From an uncultured Eubacteriales bacterium (GTDB lineage: Bacteria; Bacillota; Clostridia; Peptostreptococcales; Anaerovoracaceae): DNA of 42,650 nucleotides. Shown one piece after another: positions 8,046 through 16,462 of the stretch; within the stretch, counting starts at the first letter, position 1; each line of letters begins with the position of its first letter. Where the stretch lies: contig CACYHR010000019.1 of assembly GCA_902774265.1 (NCBI GenBank), positions 1 to 42,650 of the forward strand. The letters run 5' to 3'. Under the pieces are notes generated by a model that saw only the letters and a list, made by a program, of their open reading frames with translations, searched no databases and was not told the DNA's origin. The position numbers were made by a program, and so were the translations under genes.

Positions 8046-10793
8046 ATGTACGCAATGAATAGAAAGACTAATAAAAAAATTACAAATACCAGGGGTATGA
8101 CAATGGCAGAAATGCTGACAGTTGTCGCAATTATTGTGATACTGGCAGGAGTTGCTTTTATTGCCTTGTGGAATCATCAAAGATCTTTGGCACAGCTCGA
8201 ACGGGATAATATTGCGAAAGAAATCTTTATCGCGGCCCAGAACCATCTTACTATGGCTAAAGGTGAAGGGTATTTGCTTAATCCTAAAGATGATATAACA
8301 AATGAAGAAGTAATATTTGGATATAAAGATGATGCTGATTCTTCTCGTTATATTGTTGTTAATAACGGTGTTGCTGATAGTAATAAAGGTGCTGCGATGT
8401 TGAATCTTATGTTGCCGTTTGGTTCTATAGATGAAACTGTAAGAGTCGGTGGCAGCTATATTATCAGATATGAAAAAGAAAGCGGAACAGTATTGGATGT
8501 GTTTTATTGTTCTGCAGATGGTACGAGATATGGACACTCTTTTAGTGCGGCTGAATGTGCTTCTCCTGACAGTCCGTTTAAGCTTAAAGATATCGAGGAA
8601 CAAGGGACAAAAGGCGAACCCGGATATGTGGAAGCTCAGGATCACAAAAGTGATCGACGCGACTGGAACGGAGCAGTTCTCGGCTGGTACGGTGGCGAAG
8701 ATGCAGGGCAATACAGCAATATCATGCATCAACCGACAGTTAAGGTGATTAATACCTCTAAGCTTATTGTACTCGTTCAGGATGATAATAAAATTCCGGG
8801 AGCATCAGCCATTGAAGGGAAAGCCATGAGACTTATCATTACAGGTGAACAGAGCGGTGCAGGAAAGTATTATGATTTAACATGGCCTGATCCTGATTCG
8901 ACGAATAAAGTGATTCAATATGAGACAAAAACAATACAGGAGAATGCCTTTAAGACTAAGGTTGTGGGGAGACATTATGTGGTGTTAGATGATATAACGA
9001 CACCGAATTTGAGATTTGCGAACCAATTTGCCGATAGTGCTACGACTACAGATGATAAAGCGTTTATTCCGGGCGAGAATCTTATTATTAAAGCGGTAGC
9101 ATATAATAATAGCGTACCTTCTAATATTGAGTATAGCAATGAGGTTGTTACTAATAGTTTATTTGGGAGCGCATCACCTGACAAGAATGCTGCTGAAGAA
9201 GACGAGGATCAACTGGTTACGGCTACGATAAGCAATCTAAGACATCTGGAAAACTTAGATGAGAGCGTTTCGGGCTTTAAATCGGATAAAGACGGAAAAG
9301 TTTGGATACATAGTGTGGATCAGACAGACAATATTTATTGGAATGGCAGAGAAAGAGAAGGAGTAAAGAGTTTTATTTCAGAGCTCAAAAGATATGATCC
9401 GGCTGTAACAGGTGCAAGTATATATTCATATGATAATACAACAAATGGTTCGAGCTATGTTACAGAAGAAGGAAGTATCAAACCGATTGCTATAAATACA
9501 AAAAAACTCGACTTGCTTGAAGGTTTTACGTATAACGGACATAATCATAGTATTGCCGAAATAAATATAACAGAAAACTATGAAACGGATTTGGCAGGAG
9601 CTAAAACAGAATCGACTAATTCGTTGAAATACCCATATGCAGGATTGTTTGAACAATATGAGGGTGGCACAATTGAAAATGTAGAATTGGCGAATTTTAA
9701 AGTAAAAGGAAGTGCATATGCCGGAGCATTGGCAGGTATTTTGTATAACACAACAGTCAGCAATGTTCTCGTCAGAAATACAGTGACTGATTCTGTAACT
9801 ATTCATAAAGATGCTGATTTCAATAATAACGACAGCAATCCTAATACAAATATAGAATCGGATGTTTCAGTAAAGTTGGAAACAGGAGGCACTGTGCCAG
9901 GTGTTGCCGGAGGTCTTGTTGGTGCAATAATGGACAGAGGTACTCTTCAATATAGTGCATCTTCCTTGTATGTCAAAGGTGGAATATCCGGCGGTCTTGT
10001 TGGGCAGATACTAAATGGAGCCACACTAAATGGAACCACAGTAACTGGATGCTATAGTGGCGGCCACACTGAGCATGGGGAATATTACAAACATACAGAA
10101 AATGATGGTAAAATTCAAAAGACTCCGCTTTACAATGTGAGAGGTACAACTGCTGGCGGATTGATAGGCGATGCCGGCGATGCCACAATTAGCAGCAGCT
10201 ATTCAACCTGTTCTGTATATGGTGATACTACAGTTGGCGGATTTGTGGGCAGAGCTTCGGGAGCAATCAGCAAATGTTATTGTACCGGCCTGGTTGGGCT
10301 TTATGCGGAGGAATATGCTGATTCGAAAACTGATCAAACGCAAAAGGACAATGCAAAGAGAGAACTAAAAGATGAAAAAACAGGTTATGATAATGCATTC
10401 ATTGGTAGCAGTGATAATAATATAGGCGAAGGAAACTGCTATCTGTCAATCGTGAATGAGTATTCTATTGGATCGGATGTAAACTATAAAACTCCGGGCA
10501 ATGACAACGTCAAAGCTGCTGATGAGAATACAACTAATTTTGGTAAATTTTCAGGATCGTATGCTAGTGAAGGTATTCCATACGATAGAACGGTAAATTA
10601 TAATGGCATAGAACTTAAAGGATTAAATACGTATCATAATAATAAGTATGTATATAAGACTATTGATCAGCTTATAGATGGAGGCTTGCCAGATAAGTAT
10701 TCTGAATCAAATACAGACGGAATTAAATATTATGTTGACGGACGTCACTATGGCGACTGGCCTGCTCCGGAGATTTTCATCATCAACCAGTAG
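8046..10793 (+). CDS. large pilin-anchored adhesin-like protein with GLUG repeats
   Basis: The protein has 915 residues. The N-terminus is a prepilin signal: basic leader, then G followed by MTMAEMLTVVAIIVILAGVAF, with Glu at mature position 5. After a helix-like segment (about residues 30-60) comes a long, Asn/Ser/Thr-rich extracellular part. Between about residues 555 and 755 several GLUG-type repeats occur, for example AGALAGILYN, AGGLVGAIMD, SGGLVGQILN, AGGLIGDAGD and GGFVGRASG, each followed by a beta-strand pattern such as SSSYSTCSVYG. GLUG repeats form beta-helix-like surface domains in adhesins. I infer a tip or minor pilin that presents an adhesive domain. The C-terminus ends GDWPAPEIFIINQ. 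Low GC and its position at the end of the operon suggest a variable surface module, possibly acquired. Confidence 0.75.
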   Translation: MYAMNRKTNKKITNTRGMTMAEMLTVVAIIVILAGVAFIALWNHQRSLAQLERDNIAKEIFIAAQNHLTMAKGEGYLLNPKDDITNEEVIFGYKDDADSSRYIVVNNGVADSNKGAAMLNLMLPFGSIDETVRVGGSYIIRYEKESGTVLDVFYCSADGTRYGHSFSAAECASPDSPFKLKDIEEQGTKGEPGYVEAQDHKSDRRDWNGAVLGWYGGEDAGQYSNIMHQPTVKVINTSKLIVLVQDDNKIPGASAIEGKAMRLIITGEQSGAGKYYDLTWPDPDSTNKVIQYETKTIQENAFKTKVVGRHYVVLDDITTPNLRFANQFADSATTTDDKAFIPGENLIIKAVAYNNSVPSNIEYSNEVVTNSLFGSASPDKNAAEEDEDQLVTATISNLRHLENLDESVSGFKSDKDGKVWIHSVDQTDNIYWNGREREGVKSFISELKRYDPAVTGASIYSYDNTTNGSSYVTEEGSIKPIAINTKKLDLLEGFTYNGHNHSIAEINITENYETDLAGAKTESTNSLKYPYAGLFEQYEGGTIENVELANFKVKGSAYAGALAGILYNTTVSNVLVRNTVTDSVTIHKDADFNNNDSNPNTNIESDVSVKLETGGTVPGVAGGLVGAIMDRGTLQYSASSLYVKGGISGGLVGQILNGATLNGTTVTGCYSGGHTEHGEYYKHTENDGKIQKTPLYNVRGTTAGGLIGDAGDATISSSYSTCSVYGDTTVGGFVGRASGAISKCYCTGLVGLYAEEYADSKTDQTQKDNAKRELKDEKTGYDNAFIGSSDNNIGEGNCYLSIVNEYSIGSDVNYKTPGNDNVKAADENTTNFGKFSGSYASEGIPYDRTVNYNGIELKGLNTYHNNKYVYKTIDQLIDGGLPDKYSESNTDGIKYYVDGRHYGDWPAPEIFIINQ

Positions 10794-10853
10794 CAATTAT
10801 TGATACTGTTCGCTGCTGTTCGACAAATAGGATGAAATAATTATGTTTAAAAT

Positions 10854-10879
10854 GAGCGTCTGCCGTATGGCAGGCGCTC
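10854..10879. terminator. bidirectional terminator between convergent genes
   Basis: GAGCGTCTGCC (10854-10864) pairs with GGCAGGCGCTC (10869-10879) around a 4-base loop, with one G-U pair. It lies between the pilin operon and the convergent ATPase gene. The T content after the stem is modest. Confidence 0.65.
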
Positions 10880-10926
10880 GTTCGTTACATCCGATTATTG
10901 CTGAACGTCAGGTTTTTAACCCGCTG

Positions 10927-12306
10927 TTACGATTTGATTGGATCTACCTGATCTATCAGAATGGCGTCTGCTGCTTTGACTTCGTCTGTGAAGCCGCTTT
11001 TGCTGGCAAGCAGATAGTATATCTTTCTCCCGTGGGTTGGGATGAACAGGGTTTTCGCTTTGAGATCGTTCAGCTCTCCTATACCTACGGCCTTATTCCT
11101 GTATTTGCATTCTCCGATCACGATGTTGCTGCTGTCGTATGCGATGACATCGACTTCGCTCTCGTGCCAGCTTTTTTCGTTCTTTACATTTCCCCACCAC
11201 TTTCCGACTTCCATAGGCATGAACGGCAGCGTTCCGTGCAGCGCATATTCGTAGCAGCCTGCACGAATAATATCCTCATAAACTGACCCCAGGTATTCGT
11301 TGTATCTTTCTCCCAATACATATGGAATAGCGTCAGGTCCGAGTGCAGTGATTATAGATGCGTTAGGTTCGATAAATGTATAGCTGAAACGCATAAGAGC
11401 ATCGACTATTCGATATCGCCGGTCACGTTTTTTTGCTGAAAGAGGATTCGTAACTTCGCAAACTATCCCAAGGTCTATGAGCTTATTCAGATAACTGAAG
11501 ATCCCGCGGGGATCAAGCCCGGCCTTGTGCGCTATCTGACCGGAATCCTTGTCTCCTGAGGATAATGCCCTGAGAATGGATACATATGTTGTTATATCAC
11601 GCAGCTCCTGCATCAGCATATTTCCGGCCTCCTGAAAGAGCCTTCCGTTTCGGTTGAAATACAGCGCTGCTGTCGCTTCGGCTACAGATCCGTAATTCTT
11701 ATAAAACATAACATACTGAGCGACACCGCCTGTCTGTGCGTATACATCCACAGCATCTTCGAAATTACCGAACAATTGGTTCAGTTCGGCAAAGGTAAAA
11801 GGGTGCATCTCGAGTATTTCGTCGAAACGTCCGTACAGAGGGGCTGCGGCATCGGTGATCTGATGCTGCATGAATGAGAGGTTTGAACCCAAAAGCACAA
11901 GCTTGGACTCTCCCATTCCGTGATCTATGATCCACTGGAATTCTACAGCTGCGTTATCGTTCCTTTTACAGAGAAAAGGAAACTCATCTATCACGATCAT
12001 CAGCGGTTTGTCAGATATTCTGCTTACATACGAAAATATATCTTTGAATGATCTGAGAGAATCCAGAATTGGATCATTATCAATAAACGGTTTGATTGTA
12101 TTCAAAAAGTCGCCGAGACAGGTGTTGTAATCAAAACTGGTGCATTGAAAGTATACTGTATCGCTGCGATTGTCTCGGCGTATATATTCCAGGATCAGTT
12201 CTGTCTTGCCGATTCGGCGGCGGCCGTATACGGCCATTGCTTTTTTTGCCGGAGAAGAAGCGAATTCGGATAGTCTGGACATCTCTTTATCTCGGAAATA
12301 GAGCAT
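10927..12306 (-). CDS. AAA-type ATPase with C-terminal DUF234 nuclease-like domain
   Basis: The protein has 459 residues. Walker A is GRRRIGKT at 28-35 and Walker B is LMIVIDEFPF near 101-110; the sensor-like LLGSN follows near 140. A winged-helix region comes next (about 235-300). The C-terminus contains SEVDVIAYDSSNIVIGECKY, the D..E-x-K pattern of PD-(D/E)XK nuclease folds found in DUF234. This combination (archaeal-type ATPase plus DUF234) is common in Clostridia and of unknown function; links to defence, DNA repair or mobile elements have been proposed but not settled. The start is supported by GAGAGG seven bases upstream of the ATG. It stands alone, convergent with the pilin operon. Confidence 0.82.
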   Translation of the reverse strand: MLYFRDKEMSRLSEFASSPAKKAMAVYGRRRIGKTELILEYIRRDNRSDTVYFQCTSFDYNTCLGDFLNTIKPFIDNDPILDSLRSFKDIFSYVSRISDKPLMIVIDEFPFLCKRNDNAAVEFQWIIDHGMGESKLVLLGSNLSFMQHQITDAAAPLYGRFDEILEMHPFTFAELNQLFGNFEDAVDVYAQTGGVAQYVMFYKNYGSVAEATAALYFNRNGRLFQEAGNMLMQELRDITTYVSILRALSSGDKDSGQIAHKAGLDPRGIFSYLNKLIDLGIVCEVTNPLSAKKRDRRYRIVDALMRFSYTFIEPNASIITALGPDAIPYVLGERYNEYLGSVYEDIIRAGCYEYALHGTLPFMPMEVGKWWGNVKNEKSWHESEVDVIAYDSSNIVIGECKYRNKAVGIGELNDLKAKTLFIPTHGRKIYYLLASKSGFTDEVKAADAILIDQVDPIKS

Positions 12307-12358
12307 ATAGTTACCTCTCTATAATAAGGATTATTCGGGCGAACACCCGGGTTTGGAG

Positions 12359-12386
12359 CGTGCAGTTCAGTCCGTGCAGTTCAGTC
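12359..12386. repeat. 14-bp tandem repeat, two copies
   Basis: CGTGCAGTTCAGTC occurs at 12359-12372 and again at 12373-12386, about 55 bases upstream of the ATPase start. It may be an operator or a slippage product. Confidence 0.85.
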
Positions 12387-12635
12387 GGTAATTCAACTAT
12401 ATTGTGATTGCCTGTTCGGATTGCTGCGGCATTTTTGGCTCTGGCATTATTATATAGACCTGCGATGCAAAAATCAAATTACGATTTGACAAATTGTAAT
12501 TTGACAAATTTAAATATGATAAATCGCGGTGGGGATAGTATGGTGAGAAAAGGTAGTGTGAAGAGAAATAGCGCAATATAGTAAAGTGGGAAAGAAGCAA
12601 AATCAATAGATTGAAAAACGATATGCGCAAATCAG

Positions 12636-12681
12636 AAAGACACAGTCTGAGCTGTGTGCTGCAGTTCAAACTGTGTCTTTT
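12636..12681. terminator. long terminator hairpin downstream of the diguanylate cyclase
   Basis: AAAGACACAGT (12636-12646) pairs perfectly with ACTGTGTCTTT (12670-12680). Inside it TGAGCTG pairs with CAGTTCA, giving about 18 paired positions with one mismatch. A and T runs on both sides allow it to work in either direction. Confidence 0.75.
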
Positions 12682-12754
12682 GATCAAATCTCAATTAAAT
12701 GAAGCGGTTTGCCGTAATCTGGCTGTGGTAATTCGTATGTCTACCGGATGCCTG

Positions 12755-14230
12755 TTATTCTCTCGCGGCGGCTTTCATTGCTTTTTTGTCTTTGTACATG
12801 TTGTTGTCTGCGCGTTTGAATACACTGTCCGGATCCTTGTCGGTTTCCGGATCGAAGACGGCGTAGCCAATGGCCGCCGTGACCTTCTGCCATGGTTCAA
12901 GTGTCGGATCATCGCGCATAGCATCGGTCTTGTTTTTTAGTTCTGCGATGAGATCATCGATGAACCTCAGATCATGGCCTTCGAGTATGACTGCGAATTC
13001 ATCGCCGCCGTATCTGAATACAGGCGAATGTTTAAATGTTTCGCATGTCAGGTTGCATACAGTTCTTATTGCGATATCGCCTTTCTCGTGACCGTAGGTA
13101 TCATTGTACATCTTCAAATAGTTGAGGTCGACGACAGCGATTCCGAATTTTGCAATACCCTGCTCGATATCCTTTGCGAGCTCGTCAAGCGCATCAACAT
13201 ATGAACGCTTGTTGCGCACTCCTGTCAGCGCGTCGATGTAAGCGATGCGGTCCATTTTTTTTGCATATTCCGCAGTCGTATTGAGCTGAACTCGGGTCTC
13301 GGTGAGGCTGGCAATGTAATCATCGATGTCGCGTTCCATCTGTGCCATGGAATTTGCAAGACCTTCAATCTCATCATGTGTATGAATATCAAGGTCGGCA
13401 AATCTGGTTGGTCGTCCGTCAGCGTCAGCAGCGCTTTCACAGTAACCTGCGGATGCTTCTGCGAGCATATTGATAGGTCTGACGATTGAACGGTCGATAA
13501 GCTTGATCAGAACAAAGCATGTAATAATGATTATAAGCGACAGAATGCCGGCCATCAGCTTGAGGTAAGTGTACATCTGGGAAACTGCATCATCCATGTT
13601 GAGATCGACTTCGGCGAAAGCGGTAACATGGAAATTTTTGTCATATATAGGCATGGCTGCAGAGATAAGCCAGCCGTTTTCTTCGCTTTTTATAATTTTT
13701 GGTTCGAAGCCAAGCCCCGGAGCTTCCAGAGTTTTCTGATATTTTTTATCGGTAATGCGGATAAATGATCCCGGGGTCAGGAAGAAATCGGGGTCGGTAG
13801 TTGCATCGGCCAGATAGATATATGCTTTTGATCCGCTGTCGGCCCAGCTGATTCTGACGTCATAAGCTTCAGTCTCTTCTTTGATTTTCTTTAACTGGGT
13901 GAGCAGCATCTGATATTCAACTATTCTGGTTATGCCGGCAAATTTTTCCTGATATTCTTTGTATCCCGGGTTATCGGCCTCCTCAACGCTGTATCGATGA
14001 TCTTCGGGGATGCTGCGGTATGTTACCATAACCGAATCCCGTACGGTCTGCGTATTGTCCGGATTGACATTCAGAGCGACAGAACGGGCCAGCCCCACGG
14101 ACTGCTGTTCGAACTGTTTCTGTATTATGTCATTGATGCCTATATAAAAACATATCAAAGTAAGGATACCGACCAGTATCATAACAATGATAATTAAAAA
14201 AACAGATTTCTTTTTGAGCGATATTTGCAT
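12755..14230 (-). CDS. membrane diguanylate cyclase with extracellular sensor, HAMP and GGDEF
   Basis: The protein has 491 residues from the ATG at 14230 (MQISLKKKSVFLIII), preceded by AAAGG. A further in-frame ATG at 14311 would add 27 residues that look non-native. Transmembrane helices lie at about 9-30 and 225-245, with an extracellular Cache-like sensor between them. A HAMP-like linker follows. The GGDEF domain begins at ALTGVRNKRSY (about 334) and has an intact RYGGDEF at 406-412, so it should make c-di-GMP from two GTP. The RxxD inhibitory site upstream of GGDEF is absent (KHSPVF precedes it), so product inhibition is probably weak. It is monocistronic and ends at the long hairpin terminator. 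It is the synthetic counterpart of the EAL phosphodiesterase about 9 kb away. Confidence 0.9.
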   Translation of the reverse strand: MQISLKKKSVFLIIIVMILVGILTLICFYIGINDIIQKQFEQQSVGLARSVALNVNPDNTQTVRDSVMVTYRSIPEDHRYSVEEADNPGYKEYQEKFAGITRIVEYQMLLTQLKKIKEETEAYDVRISWADSGSKAYIYLADATTDPDFFLTPGSFIRITDKKYQKTLEAPGLGFEPKIIKSEENGWLISAAMPIYDKNFHVTAFAEVDLNMDDAVSQMYTYLKLMAGILSLIIIITCFVLIKLIDRSIVRPINMLAEASAGYCESAADADGRPTRFADLDIHTHDEIEGLANSMAQMERDIDDYIASLTETRVQLNTTAEYAKKMDRIAYIDALTGVRNKRSYVDALDELAKDIEQGIAKFGIAVVDLNYLKMYNDTYGHEKGDIAIRTVCNLTCETFKHSPVFRYGGDEFAVILEGHDLRFIDDLIAELKNKTDAMRDDPTLEPWQKVTAAIGYAVFDPETDKDPDSVFKRADNNMYKDKKAMKAAARE

Positions 14231-14488
14231 TTTGTATATACCTTTGGACACCGGCAATGCGGGAGAGGGTTTCGATTGTTCGAAAAATTTACCTTTATAA
14301 TAATATACCATATTACAGCATGAGATTTATAGCTGTAGAAATAGAAATATTATACATATAACCGGTTGATAATCGAAAAATATCATTCAGATAGTGAGAA
14401 AATCAGCGGATGTGCGAATTATAGTCGTTGTATCACAGGTCAAATGGAAATACAGGAAATAAAATTGAAATAAAATGGAAATTAACCA

Positions 14489-14517
14489 TAGACAAATTCG
14501 AACATCTGTGCTAAAAT
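14489..14517 (+). promoter_or_regulatory. promoter of the XRE-Uma2 gene
   Basis: TAGACA (14489-14494), 17 bases, then TAAAAT (14512-14517). Transcription would start near 14524, so the 9-bp repeat array lies in the untranslated leader. Confidence 0.6.
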
Positions 14518-14571
14518 AAGAACAGAATCAGGGAACTTTACAGCTTGGTCGCATAGATTGCTGAAAATCGC

Positions 14572-14652
14572 AAATATCGTAAATATCGCAAATATCGCAA
14601 ATATCGCAAATATCGCAAATATCGCAAATATCGCAAATATCGCAAATATTGG
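14572..14652. repeat. 9-bp tandem repeat array (about nine units)
   Basis: One AAATATCGT is followed by seven exact AAATATCGC units (14581-14643) and a final degenerate AAATATTGG (14644-14652). The array runs up to the ribosome site of the next gene. Such perfect short units are prone to slipped-strand copy-number change. Confidence 0.95.
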
Positions 14653-14666
14653 AAGAGGCGGGGGCA

Positions 14667-15650
14667 ATGGATATAAAGGAATTAAGGAAGAAGAAAAGGG
14701 AACTAGGGCTGACTAATGAAAGAGTCTGCGAGCTTTCAGGTGTTCCGCTCAGTACGGTGCAGAAGGCCTTTGCCGGAACAACTTCAAGGCCGAGAGAAGA
14801 GACTCTGCTCAGGATAGAACGGGCAATCATACAATACGAGATCAATAAAAAGCGTACTGTATATGAGCTAAAACCGGATGATGATTCGTGGATCAGTGAA
14901 ACGAACCTGCTGGAGCTTTATGATGAATACAAGGCAGCGATCCCCGTTTCCGACTATACAATATCTGACGATGTAAAAGTGCCTTTAAAAAAGCAGGGTG
15001 AATATACACTGCATGACTTCTACTCAATGCCTCCTGATAAAAGAGTAGAGCTTATAGACGGCGTCATGATCTATATGGATGCTCCAACAAATAAGCACCA
15101 ATTGATAGTCAAAGAATTAAATCGCAGGATCGATGATCATATCAGAGCAAAAAATATGGATTGTGTGACTCTTATGGCGCCGATTGATGTAATGCTGGAG
15201 AATGATAATCGCAATATGGTCGAACCTGATATTATAGTGCTTTGCCTTAAAGAACATGAAGAAAGTGACGCTGACAAAATGGCTGACAAAATGGCTGACA
15301 ATATGAATGAAGACAGCTTATATCCATCTGCAAAATTCATAAACGCTGTGCCGGACTGGGTGATTGAGGTCGTTTCTCCGGGCAGCAGGTCGGCGGATCT
15401 CGGTTTCAAGCAAAAAAAATACATGTCAGTCGGTGTGAAAGAATACTGGGCGGTCGATCATGAAAAAGAAACAATAATCGTTTCAACTGCGAATGAAGAG
15501 TATATACGCATTTATCCGCTTAACAGCATAGTTCCGGTTTCAATATCGGAGGGCGGTTTCAGCATTGATTTTACAGAGCTGATTTATACTGTAGACCGGC
15601 AGCTGAAAATCATTTCAAGGATCAATGCTTCAAGAGAAAAAATATTGTAA
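14667..15650 (+). CDS. XRE-type HTH fused to an Uma2-family (PD-(D/E)XK) nuclease-like domain
   Basis: The protein has 327 residues from the ATG at 14667, eight bases after AGAGG; a TTG at 14649 lies within the repeat array and is unlikely. Residues 1-60 are a helix-turn-helix (LGLTNERVCELSGVPLSTVQ). Residues ~110-310 are a Uma2 domain: RVELIDGVMIYM, then VEPDIIVL, PDWVIEVVSPGS and KQKKYMSVGVKEYW. These supply the Asp, Glu and Lys of the nuclease active site. Uma2 proteins are abundant, mostly uncharacterised, and often found near mobile DNA. A 12-base unit repeats inside the domain and encodes DKMADKMADN. The HTH suggests that the protein binds DNA, perhaps its own repeat-bearing leader; that is inference. 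Confidence 0.85.
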   Translation: MDIKELRKKKRELGLTNERVCELSGVPLSTVQKAFAGTTSRPREETLLRIERAIIQYEINKKRTVYELKPDDDSWISETNLLELYDEYKAAIPVSDYTISDDVKVPLKKQGEYTLHDFYSMPPDKRVELIDGVMIYMDAPTNKHQLIVKELNRRIDDHIRAKNMDCVTLMAPIDVMLENDNRNMVEPDIIVLCLKEHEESDADKMADKMADNMNEDSLYPSAKFINAVPDWVIEVVSPGSRSADLGFKQKKYMSVGVKEYWAVDHEKETIIVSTANEEYIRIYPLNSIVPVSISEGGFSIDFTELIYTVDRQLKIISRINASREKIL

Positions 15651-15663
15651 GAAGAATAAGATG

Positions 15664-15720
15664 CTGTCAAAATAATTGTTTGACAGAAAAAACAATAGCT
15701 GTCAAATATAATGTTTGACA
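15664..15720. promoter_or_regulatory. paired dyad operators upstream of ylxM-ffh
   Basis: Two copies of TGTCAAA-N7-TTTGACA occur at 15665-15685 and 15700-15720, with centres 35 bp apart. The right half of the second is the -35 TTGACA of the next promoter. The symmetry, equal spacers and overlap with the promoter suggest a dimeric repressor site. Confidence 0.55.
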
Positions 15721-15743
15721 CAACCTGAGTAGAGTGTTAGTAT
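15715..15743 (+). promoter_or_regulatory. promoter of the ylxM-ffh operon
   Basis: A perfect TTGACA (15715-15720), 17 bases, then TAGTAT (15738-15743). Confidence 0.65.
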
Positions 15744-15827
15744 AGTCAGGCACGATTGTGCGGCGGCATGCGAATCAGCCGCTGCGTAGCAAATCATGAA
15801 AAGCGTATCTCCATAGAATTGCAGAAA

Positions 15828-16268
15828 ATGAGTGACGATATAAAGACTGTTGAATACGCGAGTATGCTCTATGATTTTTACGGAGCTTTGCTAAGTGAAG
15901 ATCAGAGTGAGGTCATGGCTCTCTATCATGAAGATAATTTTTCTCTCTCTGAAATAGCTGCTGAGATGGGAATGACGCGTCAGGCAGTCCACTACAAACT
16001 CAAAAAAGCCGAGAATGCGCTGAGATCATATGAAGATAAGCTTGGATTGCTGGCTTCGTACGAAAAGAACCAGAAGCTGGCATCAAAGGCTGAACGGATA
16101 CTTCAGGGTTTGATGAATAACCTTGATGAACATACTGCCGGATCTGGAAAGCAGGACTCTGAATCTGATAGGCGTGACGCCCGATCGGATAAATATGCCG
16201 CTGAATCGAATAAGCATATTGCTGAATATAAAGCTCTGGCAGAAATAATCAGAGATCTGGCCGAGTAG
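15828..16268 (+). CDS. ylxM: YlxM/p13-family SRP-associated HTH protein
   Basis: The protein has 146 residues from an ATG at 15828. Longer starts (TTG 15756, ATG 15768) exist but add residues that are not typical of the family. The core ASMLYDFYGALLSEDQSEVM and the helix-turn-helix SLSEIAAEMGMTRQAVHYKL match YlxM. Members lie next to ffh and modulate SRP GTPase activity in Streptococcus. The C-terminus (from about residue 105) is an atypical hydrophilic extension rich in Ser, Asp, Arg and Lys (for example SESDRRDARSDKYAAES), probably unstructured. It is the first gene of the operon, transcribed from the dyad-flanked promoter, with ffh about 195 bases downstream. Confidence 0.85.
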   Translation: MSDDIKTVEYASMLYDFYGALLSEDQSEVMALYHEDNFSLSEIAAEMGMTRQAVHYKLKKAENALRSYEDKLGLLASYEKNQKLASKAERILQGLMNNLDEHTAGSGKQDSESDRRDARSDKYAAESNKHIAEYKALAEIIRDLAE

Positions 16269-16345
16269 TATGGGCCGGGTAGTATAGTATGTATGATCAT
16301 GATACAAAACACGATGCAAAAATAGTCATATCATATACGATAGAT

Positions 16346-16410
16346 AAACCGGCAATATAAATCGGCAATACAAACCTGCAGCATAAATCGGCAATATAAA
16401 CTTTCAGACA
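16346..16410. repeat. 13-bp degenerate tandem repeat upstream of ffh
   Basis: Consecutive units AAACCGGCAATAT, AAATCGGCAATAC, AAACCTGCAGCAT and AAATCGGCAATAT start at 16346, 16359, 16372 and 16385; a fifth, weaker unit follows. They fill the ylxM-ffh spacer. Confidence 0.85.
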
Positions 16411-16462
16411 TATATTTCAGATATAAATCAGGATAGTTACAGGATAATAGTACGGAGATAAA

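Larger units (their letters stand above)
12307..12754. other. gene-free spacer upstream of the ATPase gene
   Basis: It holds a 14-bp tandem duplication, two TTTGACAAATT-like segments (around 12485-12512) without a convincing -10, and a long terminator hairpin. No gene was seen. Confidence 0.5.
14231..14666. other. divergent intergenic region between the cyclase and XRE-Uma2 genes
   Basis: A TATAAT facing the cyclase lies on the minus strand at 14354-14349, without a strong -35. The plus-strand promoter and the 9-bp array are listed separately. No gene was seen. Confidence 0.45.

Noticed and set aside
14482-14845. Minus-strand frames with ICDICD or AIFAIF repeats
   Set aside because: They are translations of the 9-bp array and overlap the XRE-Uma2 gene; no family resemblance.
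15664-15690. Terminator for the XRE-Uma2 gene
   Set aside because: The stem is followed by A residues rather than T, and a second copy at the promoter points to an operator.
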